Shown: positions 26,737-34,977, counted from the stretch's first letter. The stretch: 64,000 nt of DNA from Nitrosospira sp. Nsp11 (GCF_900142705.1 NZ_FRBV01000004.1:124001-188000), one strand, 5' to 3'. Numbers and translations: made by a program. Notes: generated by a model not told the origin, from the letters alone.

Positions 26737-27300
26737 ATGCGTACATTACTCTTTTCATTCTCCATGATGGCCGTGGTGGCATTGACCGGGTGTGCCGGAG
26801 TCCCGCAGGTGAGGCTTCCGCAGGGGGTTGCCCCGGTCACGAACTTTGATACGCAGAAGTATCTTGGTGTATGGTATGAGATCGCACGCCTGGAGCATTC
26901 TTTCGAAAAAGGCCTGAGCGATATCACCGCTACTTACAGCCTGCTTGATGATGGTGGCATCAAGGTCGTAAACCGAGGATACGACGCTAAGAAAGACGAA
27001 TGGCGCGTCGCCGAGGGGAAGGCTTATCCTGTGGAAAGCCCCGATACGGGCTATTTGAAAGTGTCTTTTTTCGGGCCATTTTACGGTTCGTACGTAGTCT
27101 TCGATCTGGACAGGATTGACTACCAGTATTCCTTCGTCACCGGGCCGGACAAGAATTACCTATGGCTCCTTTCGCGCACTCCACGCGCTTCAGATGAAGT
27201 GTTGACCCGGTTCATAAGCGAAGCGGGTAAGCATGGGTACGACATCGACAAGCTTATCTATGTAGACCAAAGTCGAGCACTCTCTTCAATGCCGCGATAA
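26737..27300 (+). CDS. blc: Lipocalin-family outer-membrane lipoprotein (Blc)
   Basis: This encodes 187 residues from the ATG at 26737 with GGAGG upstream. The lipobox is VVALTGCAG. The lipocalin signature is YLGVWYEIARLEHSFEKG with the invariant Gly-X-Trp. Further conserved blocks are VEGKAY-like RVAEGKAYPVES, LKVSFFGPFYGSYVVFDLD and NYLWLLSRTPRASDEV. Blc binds lysophospholipids or fatty acids at the outer membrane and is often stress induced. The length is normal. It shares a transcript with the lipoprotein at 25317 and converges with the DUF2383 gene, with only two bases between the stops. Confidence 0.93.
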   Translation: MRTLLFSFSMMAVVALTGCAGVPQVRLPQGVAPVTNFDTQKYLGVWYEIARLEHSFEKGLSDITATYSLLDDGGIKVVNRGYDAKKDEWRVAEGKAYPVESPDTGYLKVSFFGPFYGSYVVFDLDRIDYQYSFVTGPDKNYLWLLSRTPRASDEVLTRFISEAGKHGYDIDKLIYVDQSRALSSMPR

Positions 27301-27302
27301 CT

Positions 27303-27767
27303 TCAGATCGGGCTGGAGTTGCCATGCCTGGCGGTGTCGCGCAGTTGGCGCACCCTGTCATGGTTACGTTTTGCGCCTTCGTATTGCTGGTCGAGGAGGG
27401 CACGCAGTTCGCCCGGTAATTCTTCCCTCAACGCATTTTCATAGGCCACCACGGCAGCCGCTTCGCCGCGTTCGCATTCTTCAAGCACCGCCAGATTATC
27501 ATTGCTCGTCAAAGTGGTCTTCAGGTCGACCCAGGCGCGATGCAATATGCCCGTTACCGTCCCGCCGGTATCGGGGTCCCCGCCGTACCGCCTGACTTCG
27601 GCACTCAACGTGTTGACGGCCTGCGCGCAACTCTGCGCCCGGTTTTCAAAATATGACTTCAGCGCGGCGTCATGCGCATCCGCCGCACAAGTCCTGAAGC
27701 CATTTGCGCCGTCGCGCGAGATTTCAATCAAGCCGTTCAGCACGCTTACGATTTTATCGTTGTCCAT
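27303..27767 (-). CDS. PA2169-family four-helix-bundle protein (DUF2383)
   Basis: This encodes 154 residues from the ATG at 27767 (GGAGAAG upstream); a longer frame starts with an Arg-rich stretch and is rejected. MDNDKIVSVLNGLIEISRDG, then FRTCAADAHDAALKSYFENR and EVRRYGGDPDTGGTVTG are the hallmarks of the PA2169/DUF2383 ferritin-like four-helix bundle. YEGAKRNHDRVRQLRD ends the last helix. Such proteins are usually stress linked; the exact role is unknown. Confidence 0.9.
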   Translation of the reverse strand: MDNDKIVSVLNGLIEISRDGANGFRTCAADAHDAALKSYFENRAQSCAQAVNTLSAEVRRYGGDPDTGGTVTGILHRAWVDLKTTLTSNDNLAVLEECERGEAAAVVAYENALREELPGELRALLDQQYEGAKRNHDRVRQLRDTARHGNSSPI

Positions 27768-27907
27768 TTCGCTTCTCCGGAAAATAATGCGTAGTCCCAA
27801 CGATAGAAGGATGCTGGACCTGCGTCTGTACGTTGGCACACGTTCTGCTACAACGTTGAGAATAGATATTGGCTCTCATTGCCTGGTCTTCCATCCGGTT
27901 TGAATAA

Positions 27908-28471
27908 AAAAAAGAAACCGCCTGTCGAGCCGCTGGTAATGAAGTACAGCACCTGATTATCAAGCTCATGGATACCGGCCTGGAAACGTCCCTGATCGTT
28001 ACCACCGACCGGCGCACCTACCACTTGCGGCTGCGCTCGCACCGCACCGAATTCATGCCGCGGGTGGCGTTCATCTACCCGCAAGACGCGATGGCAAAGT
28101 GGGATGAAATCAAGAAAAATGATGCCAGAAACCACAGCCGGCAAATATTGCCTGGTACCGGCGAATACCTGGGCGACCTCAATTTCGACTACACCATCGA
28201 CGGCGCCAATGCCGCGTGGAAGCCGTTGCGCGTTTATAACGATGGCGTCAAGACCATTATCCAGATGCCCGCCGCCTTGAGCCAGTCGGAAGCGCCGATC
28301 CTGCTGGTAGTGCGGAAAGACGGGGGCCTTTTCACCGACGAGGAGTCGGTGCAGGTCAACTACCGTCTGCAGGGCAACCGCTACATCGTTGACAGTATTT
28401 TCGACAAGGCCATTCTGGTCGCAGGCGTGGGTTCCAGCCAGGATCGCGTCACCATCCAGCGAGGGAAATAA
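27908..28471 (+). pseudogene. trbG: 5'-truncated trbG (VirB9-like conjugation protein)
   Basis: The frame is open from just after a stop at 27905 to 28471, but the first ATG is at 27968, and recognisable TrbG sequence begins before it (VQHLIIKLMDTGLETSLIVT). TrbG/VirB9 is the outer-membrane-ring protein of conjugative type IV secretion, normally about 300 residues. Only the C-terminal domain remains (TYHLRLRSHRTEFMPRVAFI ... NYRLQGNRYIVDSIFDKAIL). The N-terminal half and signal peptide are gone, so it should not function. The break at about 27908 is the left edge of the mobile-element debris. trbH follows two bases later, as in intact trb operons. Confidence 0.85.
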
Positions 28472-28473
28472 AA

Positions 28474-28962
28474 ATGCGTATCCTCCTTTCCGCCTTTCTG
28501 TGCGCATGCCTTGGCGCCTGTGCATTCCAGCCCTTGACGAAGGGGAATCCCTTCGCCGCCCTTGACGAAAAGATTGCTTCCGATACCGTCAACCAGCTGG
28601 CGCGGCTCTATCCGCCGGCCAAGACGCAATTCAGCCTCGTGGTCTCCGAGCCTAAGAGTTTTGGGGCGCTGCTGTCGGACCGGCTGCGCGCCAAAGGCTA
28701 TGCGCTGTCCAAGAAGGAAGAGAAAACCCGGCTCATGCCGCCGGATACCTTTGGCGCGGTATTTTCGCCAAAGCCGGCAGACGAGGGCAATAAGCCGATA
28801 AAAACACCTGCGCCCGAGGGGATCGAGCTGCGCTACGTGCTTAACCATTCGGCAGACCTTTCCCGCGTCACGATGGTAGTCGGGCACGCCGTGCTGGCCC
28901 GTGCCTATCTGGTTGAAAATGGCGCCATTGCCCCTGCCGGGCCCTGGACGTTCAAGGAATAG
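28474..28962 (+). CDS. trbH: TrbH conjugal transfer lipoprotein
   Basis: This encodes 162 residues and is intact. The lipoprotein signal is MRILLSAFLCACLGACAFQP. The body (NPFAALDEKIASDTVNQLAR ... AKTQFSLVVSEPKSFGALL ... GYALSKKEEK) matches the TrbH family of IncP-like conjugation systems. It lies between trbG' and trbI' in the canonical order. With both neighbours broken, it is a stranded passenger. Confidence 0.85.
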   Translation: MRILLSAFLCACLGACAFQPLTKGNPFAALDEKIASDTVNQLARLYPPAKTQFSLVVSEPKSFGALLSDRLRAKGYALSKKEEKTRLMPPDTFGAVFSPKPADEGNKPIKTPAPEGIELRYVLNHSADLSRVTMVVGHAVLARAYLVENGAIAPAGPWTFKE

Positions 28963-28966
28963 CGCC

Positions 28967-29929
28967 ATGAGCCAGACAATGCCGCCGTCAGTCTCGCCCG
29001 GCCAGGCACGAACCGGAGGCGGGCGCCGGGTCAATAACCTGCCGCTGTACCTGATAGGAATAGTGGTGGCCATGTTCCTTCTCATCGTAGGATTGGTGGC
29101 AATGGACCGCGCCAACCCGAAGCAAACAGAAGAAGAAACACCCAGGCGCCAGGGCAACACGTCGCTCTTTGCCAAGGAACTTGCCGGGGACCGCCCGGAC
29201 GGGATCATTCCGGCATCCAGTCCCGTTCTTCCGGAAGAGGCCGATTTCCGTCCCGCGAATCCCGACCTGCCGCCGGTGCCGCCGTCCCTGCCGGTCTCTC
29301 AGCATCAAACGGACATGGAGCGCATCCGGCAAATGAAGCAGCAACGGTTCGAGGAAGCGCTGAAAGCCAAAACGGGCGTGCAAATAGCGCAGCCGGGCGA
29401 GCGTTCTGCGCCGGATGCGGCGAGTGGGCGGCCGGCGGACCTTCCCGCTAATACAGACCCGGCTGCGGTCTACCGTGCGCGGCTGGCGCAACTGCGAAAA
29501 GCGGGCATGGGTGGCAATGAGGATAGGGAAGATAGCGAAGAAACACGGCAAAGCGAATCCGGCCAGCCAGGAAAACCCAGAAATAATTACGAGGATTTCG
29601 CGGGCGGGGGAGAGGATAAGTGGAAGCTCGATTCGCGCCTGCTCCCGCCGCGCTTGCCCTATACCGTGCAAACCACTTTTGTGATTCCGGTCACGCTGAT
29701 CACCGGCATCAATTCCACGCTCCCGGGCAAAATCTTCGCGCAGGTCAGCCAGGATGTGTACGACACCGCCACGGGCAAGCACCTGCTTGTGCCGCAAGCC
29801 ACCAAGCTCGAAGGGGATTACTCCAGCGATGTGGCGTATGGACAGGCAATCGGAGCGTTCAACCCGGTTGTTTGTCGTTGCAGGGATCATGCTTGCGGTG
29901 CTTTCCGGCTGCGACCAGTTTCCATCTGA
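28967..29929 (+). pseudogene. trbI: 3'-truncated trbI (VirB10-like) with chimeric tail
   Basis: It begins normally at the ATG at 28967, four bases after the trbH stop: a cytoplasmic tail, one transmembrane helix (LPLYLIGIVVAMFLLIVGLV), a Pro-rich linker and the start of the VirB10 beta barrel (TVQTTFVIPVTLITGINSTL ... LLVPQATKLEGDYSSDVAYG). At about 29848 homology ends, and the last 25 or so codons are out-of-frame trbK sequence. TrbI is normally 420-480 residues; only 320 codons are left, so the core of the channel barrel is missing. The join marks a rearrangement. Confidence 0.85.
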
Positions 29930-30068
29930 GAAAAGGACAAAGATAGCCAACCCGACCTGTGAAGACCTGGGAAAGATAACCGATAACGCCGAGCACAAGG
30001 CACTATTGGAAAAATGCCCGGATTACATGGCAGGGGGGACAAAGAAAAGTGTCCCCTACGAATGGTAG
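29865..30068 (+). pseudogene. trbK: 5'-clipped trbK (entry-exclusion lipoprotein)
   Basis: The sequence RLFVVAGIMLAVLSGCDQFP is a TrbK lipoprotein signal whose first few residues are lost at the junction with trbI'. The rest (NPTCEDLGKITDNAEHKALL, then EKCPD) is typical TrbK. An internal ATG at 29889 could still start translation, but with a shortened signal. In IncP-like operons trbK lies upstream of trbL and well before trbG-H-I; here it follows trbI. Confidence 0.75.
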
Positions 30069-30073
30069 CGGCC

Positions 30074-30463
30074 ATGAGGACACCAGCAGGATCAACTCTG
30101 GTTATGTTGTCGGTGTTCTTCTGCACGGTGCTTTTTGTCTCTGAAGCGCATGCGGCGATTGAAAACGCAAATGTACTTGACGACATTTTATTTCGTTACA
30201 AAGGTGCGGCATCCGCGTGGGCCGCAACCATCACCGATCGAGCATCCTGGCTTTTCTGGCTATTGGTGGTCATCAGCATGGTATGGACATTCGGTTTGAT
30301 GGCGGTGCGGCGGGCCGATCTGGGGGAATTCTTTGCCGAATTCATCCGTTTTACAGTATTCACAGGCTTCTTCTGGTGGCTGCTGATTATCTGTAGCAAA
30401 ATGGTTCCATTTTGCTACACTGAAATGGACAACGCTAATATGTTGTTTTTTTTGTCTTCCTAG
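30074..30463 (+). pseudogene. trbL: 3'-truncated trbL (conjugation membrane protein)
   Basis: A signal-like start (LVMLSVFFCTVLFVSEAHAA) is followed by NVLDDILFRYKGAASAWAAT and two membrane helices (WLFWLLVVISMVWTFGLMAV, FTVFTGFFWWLLII), which is the N-terminal part of TrbL. TrbL homology ends at about 30391, exactly where a 13-bp inverted repeat begins. The remaining codons are foreign. TrbL is normally over 400 residues, so it has been cut by insertion of the resolvase element. Confidence 0.8.
30392..30419. repeat. 13-bp inverted repeat at the trbL break point
   Basis: TGTAGCAAAATGG (30392-30404) and its exact reverse complement (30407-30419) are separated by TT. It begins at the base where trbL homology ends and lies 88 bases before the resolvase gene. 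It could be the element end, or a subsite of the recombination (res) site bound by the resolvase. Confidence 0.65.
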
Positions 30464-30506
30464 TGTGGCGAAAGGCTGTGGCAAAATAGATGGGGGGAAA
30501 TAAAGC

Positions 30507-31073
30507 ATGAAAATTGGCTATGTGCGGGTATCAACTGATGATCAAAATCTAGATTTACAAATGGATGCACTGAACAAGGCCGGATGTGAAAAAATTTTTA
30601 CCGATTATGGCGTGAGCGGAATCGCCATTAATCGCGCCGGCCTTTTTCAAGCTATTGCAGCGGTCGGTGCCGGTGATGTTCTGGTGGTCTGGAAACTCGA
30701 CCGGCTGGGCCGGTCGCTGAGTTTCCTAATTGAGTTGATCGATAAGTTACGAAAAGACCAGGCGGGATTTGAAAGCCTCTCGGATGGTATCAACACCACG
30801 ACCGCGGGCGGGAAACTGGTTTTTCATATCATGGGCGCACTGGCCGAGTTCGAGCGTGCGCTGATTTCCGAACGATCAAAAGCCGGAATGCAGGCTGCAA
30901 GAAAACGGGGAAAGCATTTAGGTCGGCCAGTTAAATTAAACCAGGAGCAAATTAATCACGCGGCGGGGATGGTCAAGGAAGGGCGGGAAACAGTATCCGG
31001 TATGGCCGAGTTGTTGAAGGTGGATCGTACTACTTTGCATCGAGCGCTAAAGCGGAAAGTCAAAGCGGCTTAA
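30507..31073 (+). CDS. Serine recombinase (resolvase/invertase family)
   Basis: This encodes 188 residues, full length for small serine recombinases. The catalytic Ser9 lies in KIGYVRVSTDDQNLDLQ, and the active-site Args are in WKLDRLGRSLSFLIELIDKL. GKLVFHIMGALAEFERALIS is the conserved dimer and E-helix region. The end (NHAAGMVKEGRETVSGMAEL, LKVDRTTLHRALKRK) is the helix-turn-helix DNA-binding domain. It should catalyse cointegrate resolution or inversion. No transposase is next to it. Decayed pieces of the same gene are at 6908-6956 and 34808-34879. The start has only GGGG-rich purines as ribosome binding site. Confidence 0.95.
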   Translation: MKIGYVRVSTDDQNLDLQMDALNKAGCEKIFTDYGVSGIAINRAGLFQAIAAVGAGDVLVVWKLDRLGRSLSFLIELIDKLRKDQAGFESLSDGINTTTAGGKLVFHIMGALAEFERALISERSKAGMQAARKRGKHLGRPVKLNQEQINHAAGMVKEGRETVSGMAELLKVDRTTLHRALKRKVKAA

Positions 31074-31222
31074 CCTGGCAGTGATCTAGTTTAAGTTAAA
31101 AGTGGCAGGCTACTAGTACCTAAGTCGGATGGGCTAAAAAAGACAAATCCAGTAACATACTGCTCGCCTCTGCTTTGGAGCAGTTGCGCTCATAATCTTC
31201 CAGTGAGCGCAGTGTTAGCTAA

Positions 31223-31585
31223 ATGGGCTGCTTCGGGTCGGATGGGAAAACTTACGAGCTAGTGCTAGGGGCGCCACCCTGCAAGGTGTCACTCAATCGG
31301 ATTGTCGTCATGAAGTGGAAGAACAGAAATCTCAGGGCACTCGCCCACATTGTTTGCGGTGATGCCGAACATTTTCGATATCGGTCGAGCAGCTACATCA
31401 CAGAGTTCTTTGAGGACTGTGATCTTGATTACGTCCACGACGGTTCGACCCGATGGGCTTGGGTCGCTAGCAAGTTGGAGGAAGTACTGGCACTACCACA
31501 TCCCAACCCTTCTGTTCCGCCGGATGCCTTCATCCGAATCATTCGCACCACCGATGTCTGGTGGAACGCAGCAGCTTCAGACTAG
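31223..31585 (+). CDS. AbiJ-like N-terminal-domain fragment
   Basis: This frame has 120 codons. NLRALAHIVCGDAEHFRYRS, then SYITEFFEDCDLDY and GSTRWAWVASKLEEVLALPH follow the pattern of the small helical N-terminal domains of AbiJ-type abortive-infection proteins (YRSG..L..FF ... SRW......L). In those proteins a larger effector region follows; here the frame stops. After a one-base frame change, protein-like sequence continues (PFAFVNVNPQQEVLQDAYIT) to about 31656, so the gene may be frameshifted. There is no ribosome binding site at 31223; 31310 is another possible start. The family call is from motif memory. Confidence 0.45.
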   Translation: MGCFGSDGKTYELVLGAPPCKVSLNRIVVMKWKNRNLRALAHIVCGDAEHFRYRSSSYITEFFEDCDLDYVHDGSTRWAWVASKLEEVLALPHPNPSVPPDAFIRIIRTTDVWWNAAASD

Positions 31586-31711
31586 GATTTTCACCATTTG
31601 CTTTTGTGAATGTGAATCCTCAACAAGAAGTTCTTCAGGATGCTTATATTACCGTTGCAATCTGATACAACGGTCTTTGATTTATAGCAATGGGATAATT
31701 TAGGAGATTCA

Positions 31712-32704
31712 ATGGCTGAGACAAGCAAGATCGCCAAAATGGCTAGTAAGCTCTCAGATGAACTCTTTGCGGAGTTCTTTTGGACAAAAGTGGGACCGGA
31801 AGACGCTAACTGGCCTTGCGAGGACCAAGCGCATCATGGCGTTACCACACACCCCGCAGACGTCGTATTTTGGTATGACGAACCATATACGTCAAAACGT
31901 ACATTCGTGCACTGTGATCTTAAAAGCTATGCTAAAGGGACAATAAATACGGCCACAGTCCAGGGCGCCCTGACGAGCTTGTGTAAGCAAGTTGCCTGCG
32001 CTGAGAAGAGCGAAGGTTGGCGAGATCTTTATATGCATGGCAACGTCACACCGGATGTCTGTGGTCTACTTTTTGTTTACAATCATGATGGTGGGTATGA
32101 CAAAGATTTCGCAGCCCATTTTGTCAATATTAAAAATGACAAGCTTCCACTTCCTAAAGGTTCTCGTGCATTCGTTTTGGGACCTAAAGACATCGCATGG
32201 CTCGACAATGTTCGGTATGAAATACGTCAAATGCGAGGGACCGCCGGCCCAACGGCCCTTCCCGGTGCTGCAAACTGCAAATATTTTTACCCACAGTTAG
32301 ACGGGCGTGCGAACCTGCACCCGGAGAAGGCACGGGCTGCCACCCTAGAAATGTTAACTTCGCCTTGGATTGTTCTCGAGTATGAGGTGGGGGCAAGTGC
32401 GAAGCGCGGATTCGTCGTGTTTTATCGCCGCTTGGGAGAAACGGAAGAAGAATTTATGTACTTGCTGGACTATCTCAGACATTACCAAGTGTTGGAGCAT
32501 GGAACAACGATCGCAATTAAGTCTTTTCAAGCAGCGGCGCATGCTACAACTACATTTCAAAAAGCGACGCAACGGTACATAGAGGGGCTTGGGGGCGGGG
32601 ATAATTCCGAGTTGGCAACTAAATTGCGTGCAATAAAATATTCAAAGATGACGCAGACGGTGAGCGATTTTTCTGAAATTGATTTGGGTATGGATTATGA
32701 GTAG
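31712..32704 (+). CDS. Putative PD-(D/E)XK nuclease, first gene of a three-gene operon
   Basis: This encodes 330 residues with an AGGAG ribosome binding site five bases before the ATG. After an N-terminal helix with Glu residues (KLSDELFAEFF), HHGVTTHPADVVFWYDE and FVHCDLKSYAKGTI supply Asp50 and Asp69-Leu-Lys71. That spacing is characteristic of the PD-(D/E)XK nuclease core; a helix with Gln follows (TATVQGALTSLCKQVACAE). The C-terminal 150 residues, with several aromatic strands, are unfamiliar. The gene overlaps the next by eight bases. Its place among mobile debris, the AT-rich composition and the tight overlap suggest a defence or toxin function, with this as DNA- or RNA-cleaving effector. 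This is inference. Confidence 0.7.
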   Translation: MAETSKIAKMASKLSDELFAEFFWTKVGPEDANWPCEDQAHHGVTTHPADVVFWYDEPYTSKRTFVHCDLKSYAKGTINTATVQGALTSLCKQVACAEKSEGWRDLYMHGNVTPDVCGLLFVYNHDGGYDKDFAAHFVNIKNDKLPLPKGSRAFVLGPKDIAWLDNVRYEIRQMRGTAGPTALPGAANCKYFYPQLDGRANLHPEKARAATLEMLTSPWIVLEYEVGASAKRGFVVFYRRLGETEEEFMYLLDYLRHYQVLEHGTTIAIKSFQAAAHATTTFQKATQRYIEGLGGGDNSELATKLRAIKYSKMTQTVSDFSEIDLGMDYE

Positions 32705-33827
32705 TACTGGTCAACTATACTTTGCCTCTAACAAAGAAATCCACGATCTTCTGCTTTCAGCAAAACTACGCATCACTGAGAGTGTTCTCCATGAATTGTT
32801 AAGAGACCGAGGGATTTTTTACCCTCCCAACGAGGAGCGCGAAGTTCTCGTAGACCGCTTATCAATTCTTCCGCATGATTATAAGGACATCTGCGGTCTT
32901 ATTGAGGCGACGGAGCAGGGTCACAGGGGAGAAAAGACAACCGCCGTGCGACTCAATTTGGCACTCAACGGCGAAGAACTAAAAGCGGTAATAACAACCT
33001 ATCAAACCGAGGCGACAACCGAGAAGGTTCATTCGTTCAAGAAAAGTGAAGACGAGTATTTCATGAATGTGGAGTATTCAGAATACGATTATTCTAAGAC
33101 GAAATTGGTGCAGAGACGGCTTCGTGATGCTTCGTTCGAGTTTATTCAAAAAGATGGCTGGACCGAGATTCGTTTCCCAGCGACGGAGAAAGGCCGTGCC
33201 ATTGTCGACAAGATTATTGGGAAAATAGAGGAGAAGAAGAAGATCCAAGTGAAGATTGAGGAAATTGAGTTGACAAACCTAACTGCATCCGAGGATAGAA
33301 CAACGTTTTTTACAAAGCTCATTTCTTCGCTGCCAAACTTTCCACTAGAAAACGTATCGCGGCTTAGAGTAGCTCATGCAGATGCTGCTAGCAACCCATC
33401 TTTAGATTTGGAAACCGAAGGAGAAGAAGAGGCGGAAGAGAAGATGCTAAGTGTTGTTCGTAAAGTAGCGTTGGCGGGGGATAATCTAGTTGCCTCATCA
33501 ATGTATAAAGAACTGAAGGCTGGAGGTTTCTTTATCACATCAATTACTTGGCGCGTAAAACAAAATATTGCCCCATATTCCATTGTGGAGTTTGATGCGG
33601 GTTTCGAGGACGGGCAGGATGCCAGGAAGTTTCGTTATTCCGTTCGTGGTGTGCTTCGTTTCAACAATGGCAAATATCCAAAACATTTCCGCGCCGCGGA
33701 AGACAAAGAAAAGGCAGCTTTACTTTCGATTCTCGAGGATACGGCGCGGAGTGTTTTGGTAAGTTTGCTTGTGAGTGGCAACATTCCCAAATTAGCCGAC
33801 ACGCCCCCTGAAGCGGTTGCGGTATGA
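32697..33827 (+). CDS. Second protein of the three-gene operon, unknown family
   Basis: This encodes 376 residues from the ATG at 32697, inside the last codons of the previous gene. Residues 15-60 form a helical module (LLSAKLRITESVLHELLRDR, GIFYPPNEEREVLVDRLSIL, then PHDYKDICGLIEATEQ) that resembles a winged-helix or SAP-like nucleic-acid-binding domain. The middle is a mixed beta region with an acidic, Glu-rich stretch (residues of about 235-250). The C-terminal part has strand-helix repeats. There are no Walker, TIR or protease motifs. It could be the sensor or DNA-recognition subunit. It ends with a four-base ATGA overlap with the third gene. Confidence 0.7.
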   Translation: MSSTGQLYFASNKEIHDLLLSAKLRITESVLHELLRDRGIFYPPNEEREVLVDRLSILPHDYKDICGLIEATEQGHRGEKTTAVRLNLALNGEELKAVITTYQTEATTEKVHSFKKSEDEYFMNVEYSEYDYSKTKLVQRRLRDASFEFIQKDGWTEIRFPATEKGRAIVDKIIGKIEEKKKIQVKIEEIELTNLTASEDRTTFFTKLISSLPNFPLENVSRLRVAHADAASNPSLDLETEGEEEAEEKMLSVVRKVALAGDNLVASSMYKELKAGGFFITSITWRVKQNIAPYSIVEFDAGFEDGQDARKFRYSVRGVLRFNNGKYPKHFRAAEDKEKAALLSILEDTARSVLVSLLVSGNIPKLADTPPEAVAV

Positions 33828-34534
33828 GGCGGCACCGTTGGTTCGCGGTTGATTGGCCTTTCTCCATGGACATTCTCGCAAAGAGGCTCAAAACAAAAGC
33901 ATTTCAAAGCGAGTTAACCGATGGTTTTGTGCTCGACCGAGTGCGGGACGAGTTTGTCGAGGCCCGCTTTGTCGAACGGATAGAATATGACGATACGGTT
34001 ACGGACCCCTTCGGTGCCGAAGTCGTGTTTCATCGCGTGGAGTATCGTCAGTGCGAATTTCGAGCCACAAAAGATGGCCCGGGACTAGAACTTCTCGATG
34101 CACCGCGAAGTATTCAAACGATGGTGAGTAGATTGCTGGAGATTTCTGACTTCTCGCTCGCTATAAATCCAGTTTCAGTCGACGTTTTAGCATGGGCTGT
34201 CGCAGTACAAAAACATCTCAGCACACCGGGAATGGTTGACTCGCTTCAGATTTCCGACCTTAGCCTAAACCTAGGAATTACTGTCAATGCTGTAGTCAAA
34301 GGATCGTCGGACGTTTTGGAAGCGACAACTATTTTGATCGGCGGCCGCAAGCATACGATAGAAAAGCTTCAACTCACTCTTCCTGGCGCCAAACAGTCAA
34401 GGATGATATTGACGAATGCAGCCGGAGTGAAACTTCACAAAGGTGCGCCGGACCAAGTGCTGGATGCAATTCGTCTGGCGCTCAGAAATTTGATTTTACG
34501 GAGTAATAAAAAGCCGATTTCTCGCTTCGCCTGA
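33824..34534 (+). CDS. Third protein of the three-gene operon, unknown family
   Basis: This encodes 236 residues, starting at the ATGA overlap with the upstream gene. It is soluble, with alternating charged strands (FVEARFVERIEYDD, VVFHRVEYRQCEFRAT) followed by two helical regions and a basic C-terminus (RLALRNLILRSNKKPISRFA). I find no motif of a known enzyme. Because it is translationally coupled to the two genes before it, its product probably works in the same complex. The transcript seems to end within the AT-rich stretch after 34534. Confidence 0.65.
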   Translation: MRRHRWFAVDWPFSMDILAKRLKTKAFQSELTDGFVLDRVRDEFVEARFVERIEYDDTVTDPFGAEVVFHRVEYRQCEFRATKDGPGLELLDAPRSIQTMVSRLLEISDFSLAINPVSVDVLAWAVAVQKHLSTPGMVDSLQISDLSLNLGITVNAVVKGSSDVLEATTILIGGRKHTIEKLQLTLPGAKQSRMILTNAAGVKLHKGAPDQVLDAIRLALRNLILRSNKKPISRFA

Positions 34535-34922
34535 GGTAAAAATAACACCACCAAAAAATCCTAAAAACGTAAACAAATAATGTAAAAAGCCGTTATTAGA
34601 CATACATTGTTAACATTGTTGCCGGTGTTTCTCTTAATTAAAAATAGAAATTTAATTGAATATAGTGGCTTACATCATTAAAATTCGTTTTTTTACTAAA
34701 AGGGTATACACAACCGTTTTAGGATGTACGGGATTAAATGCAGGTTGCTACAAGTAGATTGGTTTTCGGTACTAGGCGGTTTTTGCAGCTATGTACACAC
34801 TATCCCAACAAAATAGTCACGCAGCCGTATGGTCTGTGAAGGGCAAGAAACGGTGTCTGGCATGGCCGGACTGCTTTGAACGTTTTGATTGATTTTCCCA
34901 CTTCTTCTGTTTTTGCATTTAA
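34535..34922. other. AT-rich spacer ending the three-gene module
   Basis: About 390 bases, clearly richer in A and T than the flanks, with no intact gene. It contains the decayed resolvase tail at 34808-34879. Confidence 0.6.
34808..34879 (+). pseudogene. Second decayed resolvase tail
   Basis: The translation from 34829 reads MVCEGQETVSGMAGLL and then a stop. It aligns with MVKEGRETVSGMAELL of the intact resolvase at 30507-31073. The homology extends upstream through AGTCACGCAGCC, which corresponds to AATCACGCGGCG. Direction is the same as the intact gene. The AbiJ-like fragment and the three-gene operon are therefore bracketed by an intact resolvase and a resolvase tail in direct orientation. 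Confidence 0.8.
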
Positions 34923-34977
34923 GCCGCCTGCCGAAAAGCAGGCGGTTAGGCGCGGTCAAGGCCGCGTTGCGTTTTTT
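34923..34977 (+). terminator. Two hairpins with T-run
   Basis: Stem GCCGCCTGC / GCAGGCGG (34923-34945) is followed by stem CGCGG / CCGCG (34951-34966), and then GTTTTTTATT. The second, with the T-run at 34972-34977, is a plausible rightward terminator. It closes the resolvase/three-gene side and abuts the end of the leftward DUF2442 gene. Confidence 0.6.

Noticed and set aside
31080-31222. Possible integron attC-like site before the AbiJ-like frame
   Set aside because: Only a loose GTTAGC match; the required GTTRRRY core and its partner are absent.
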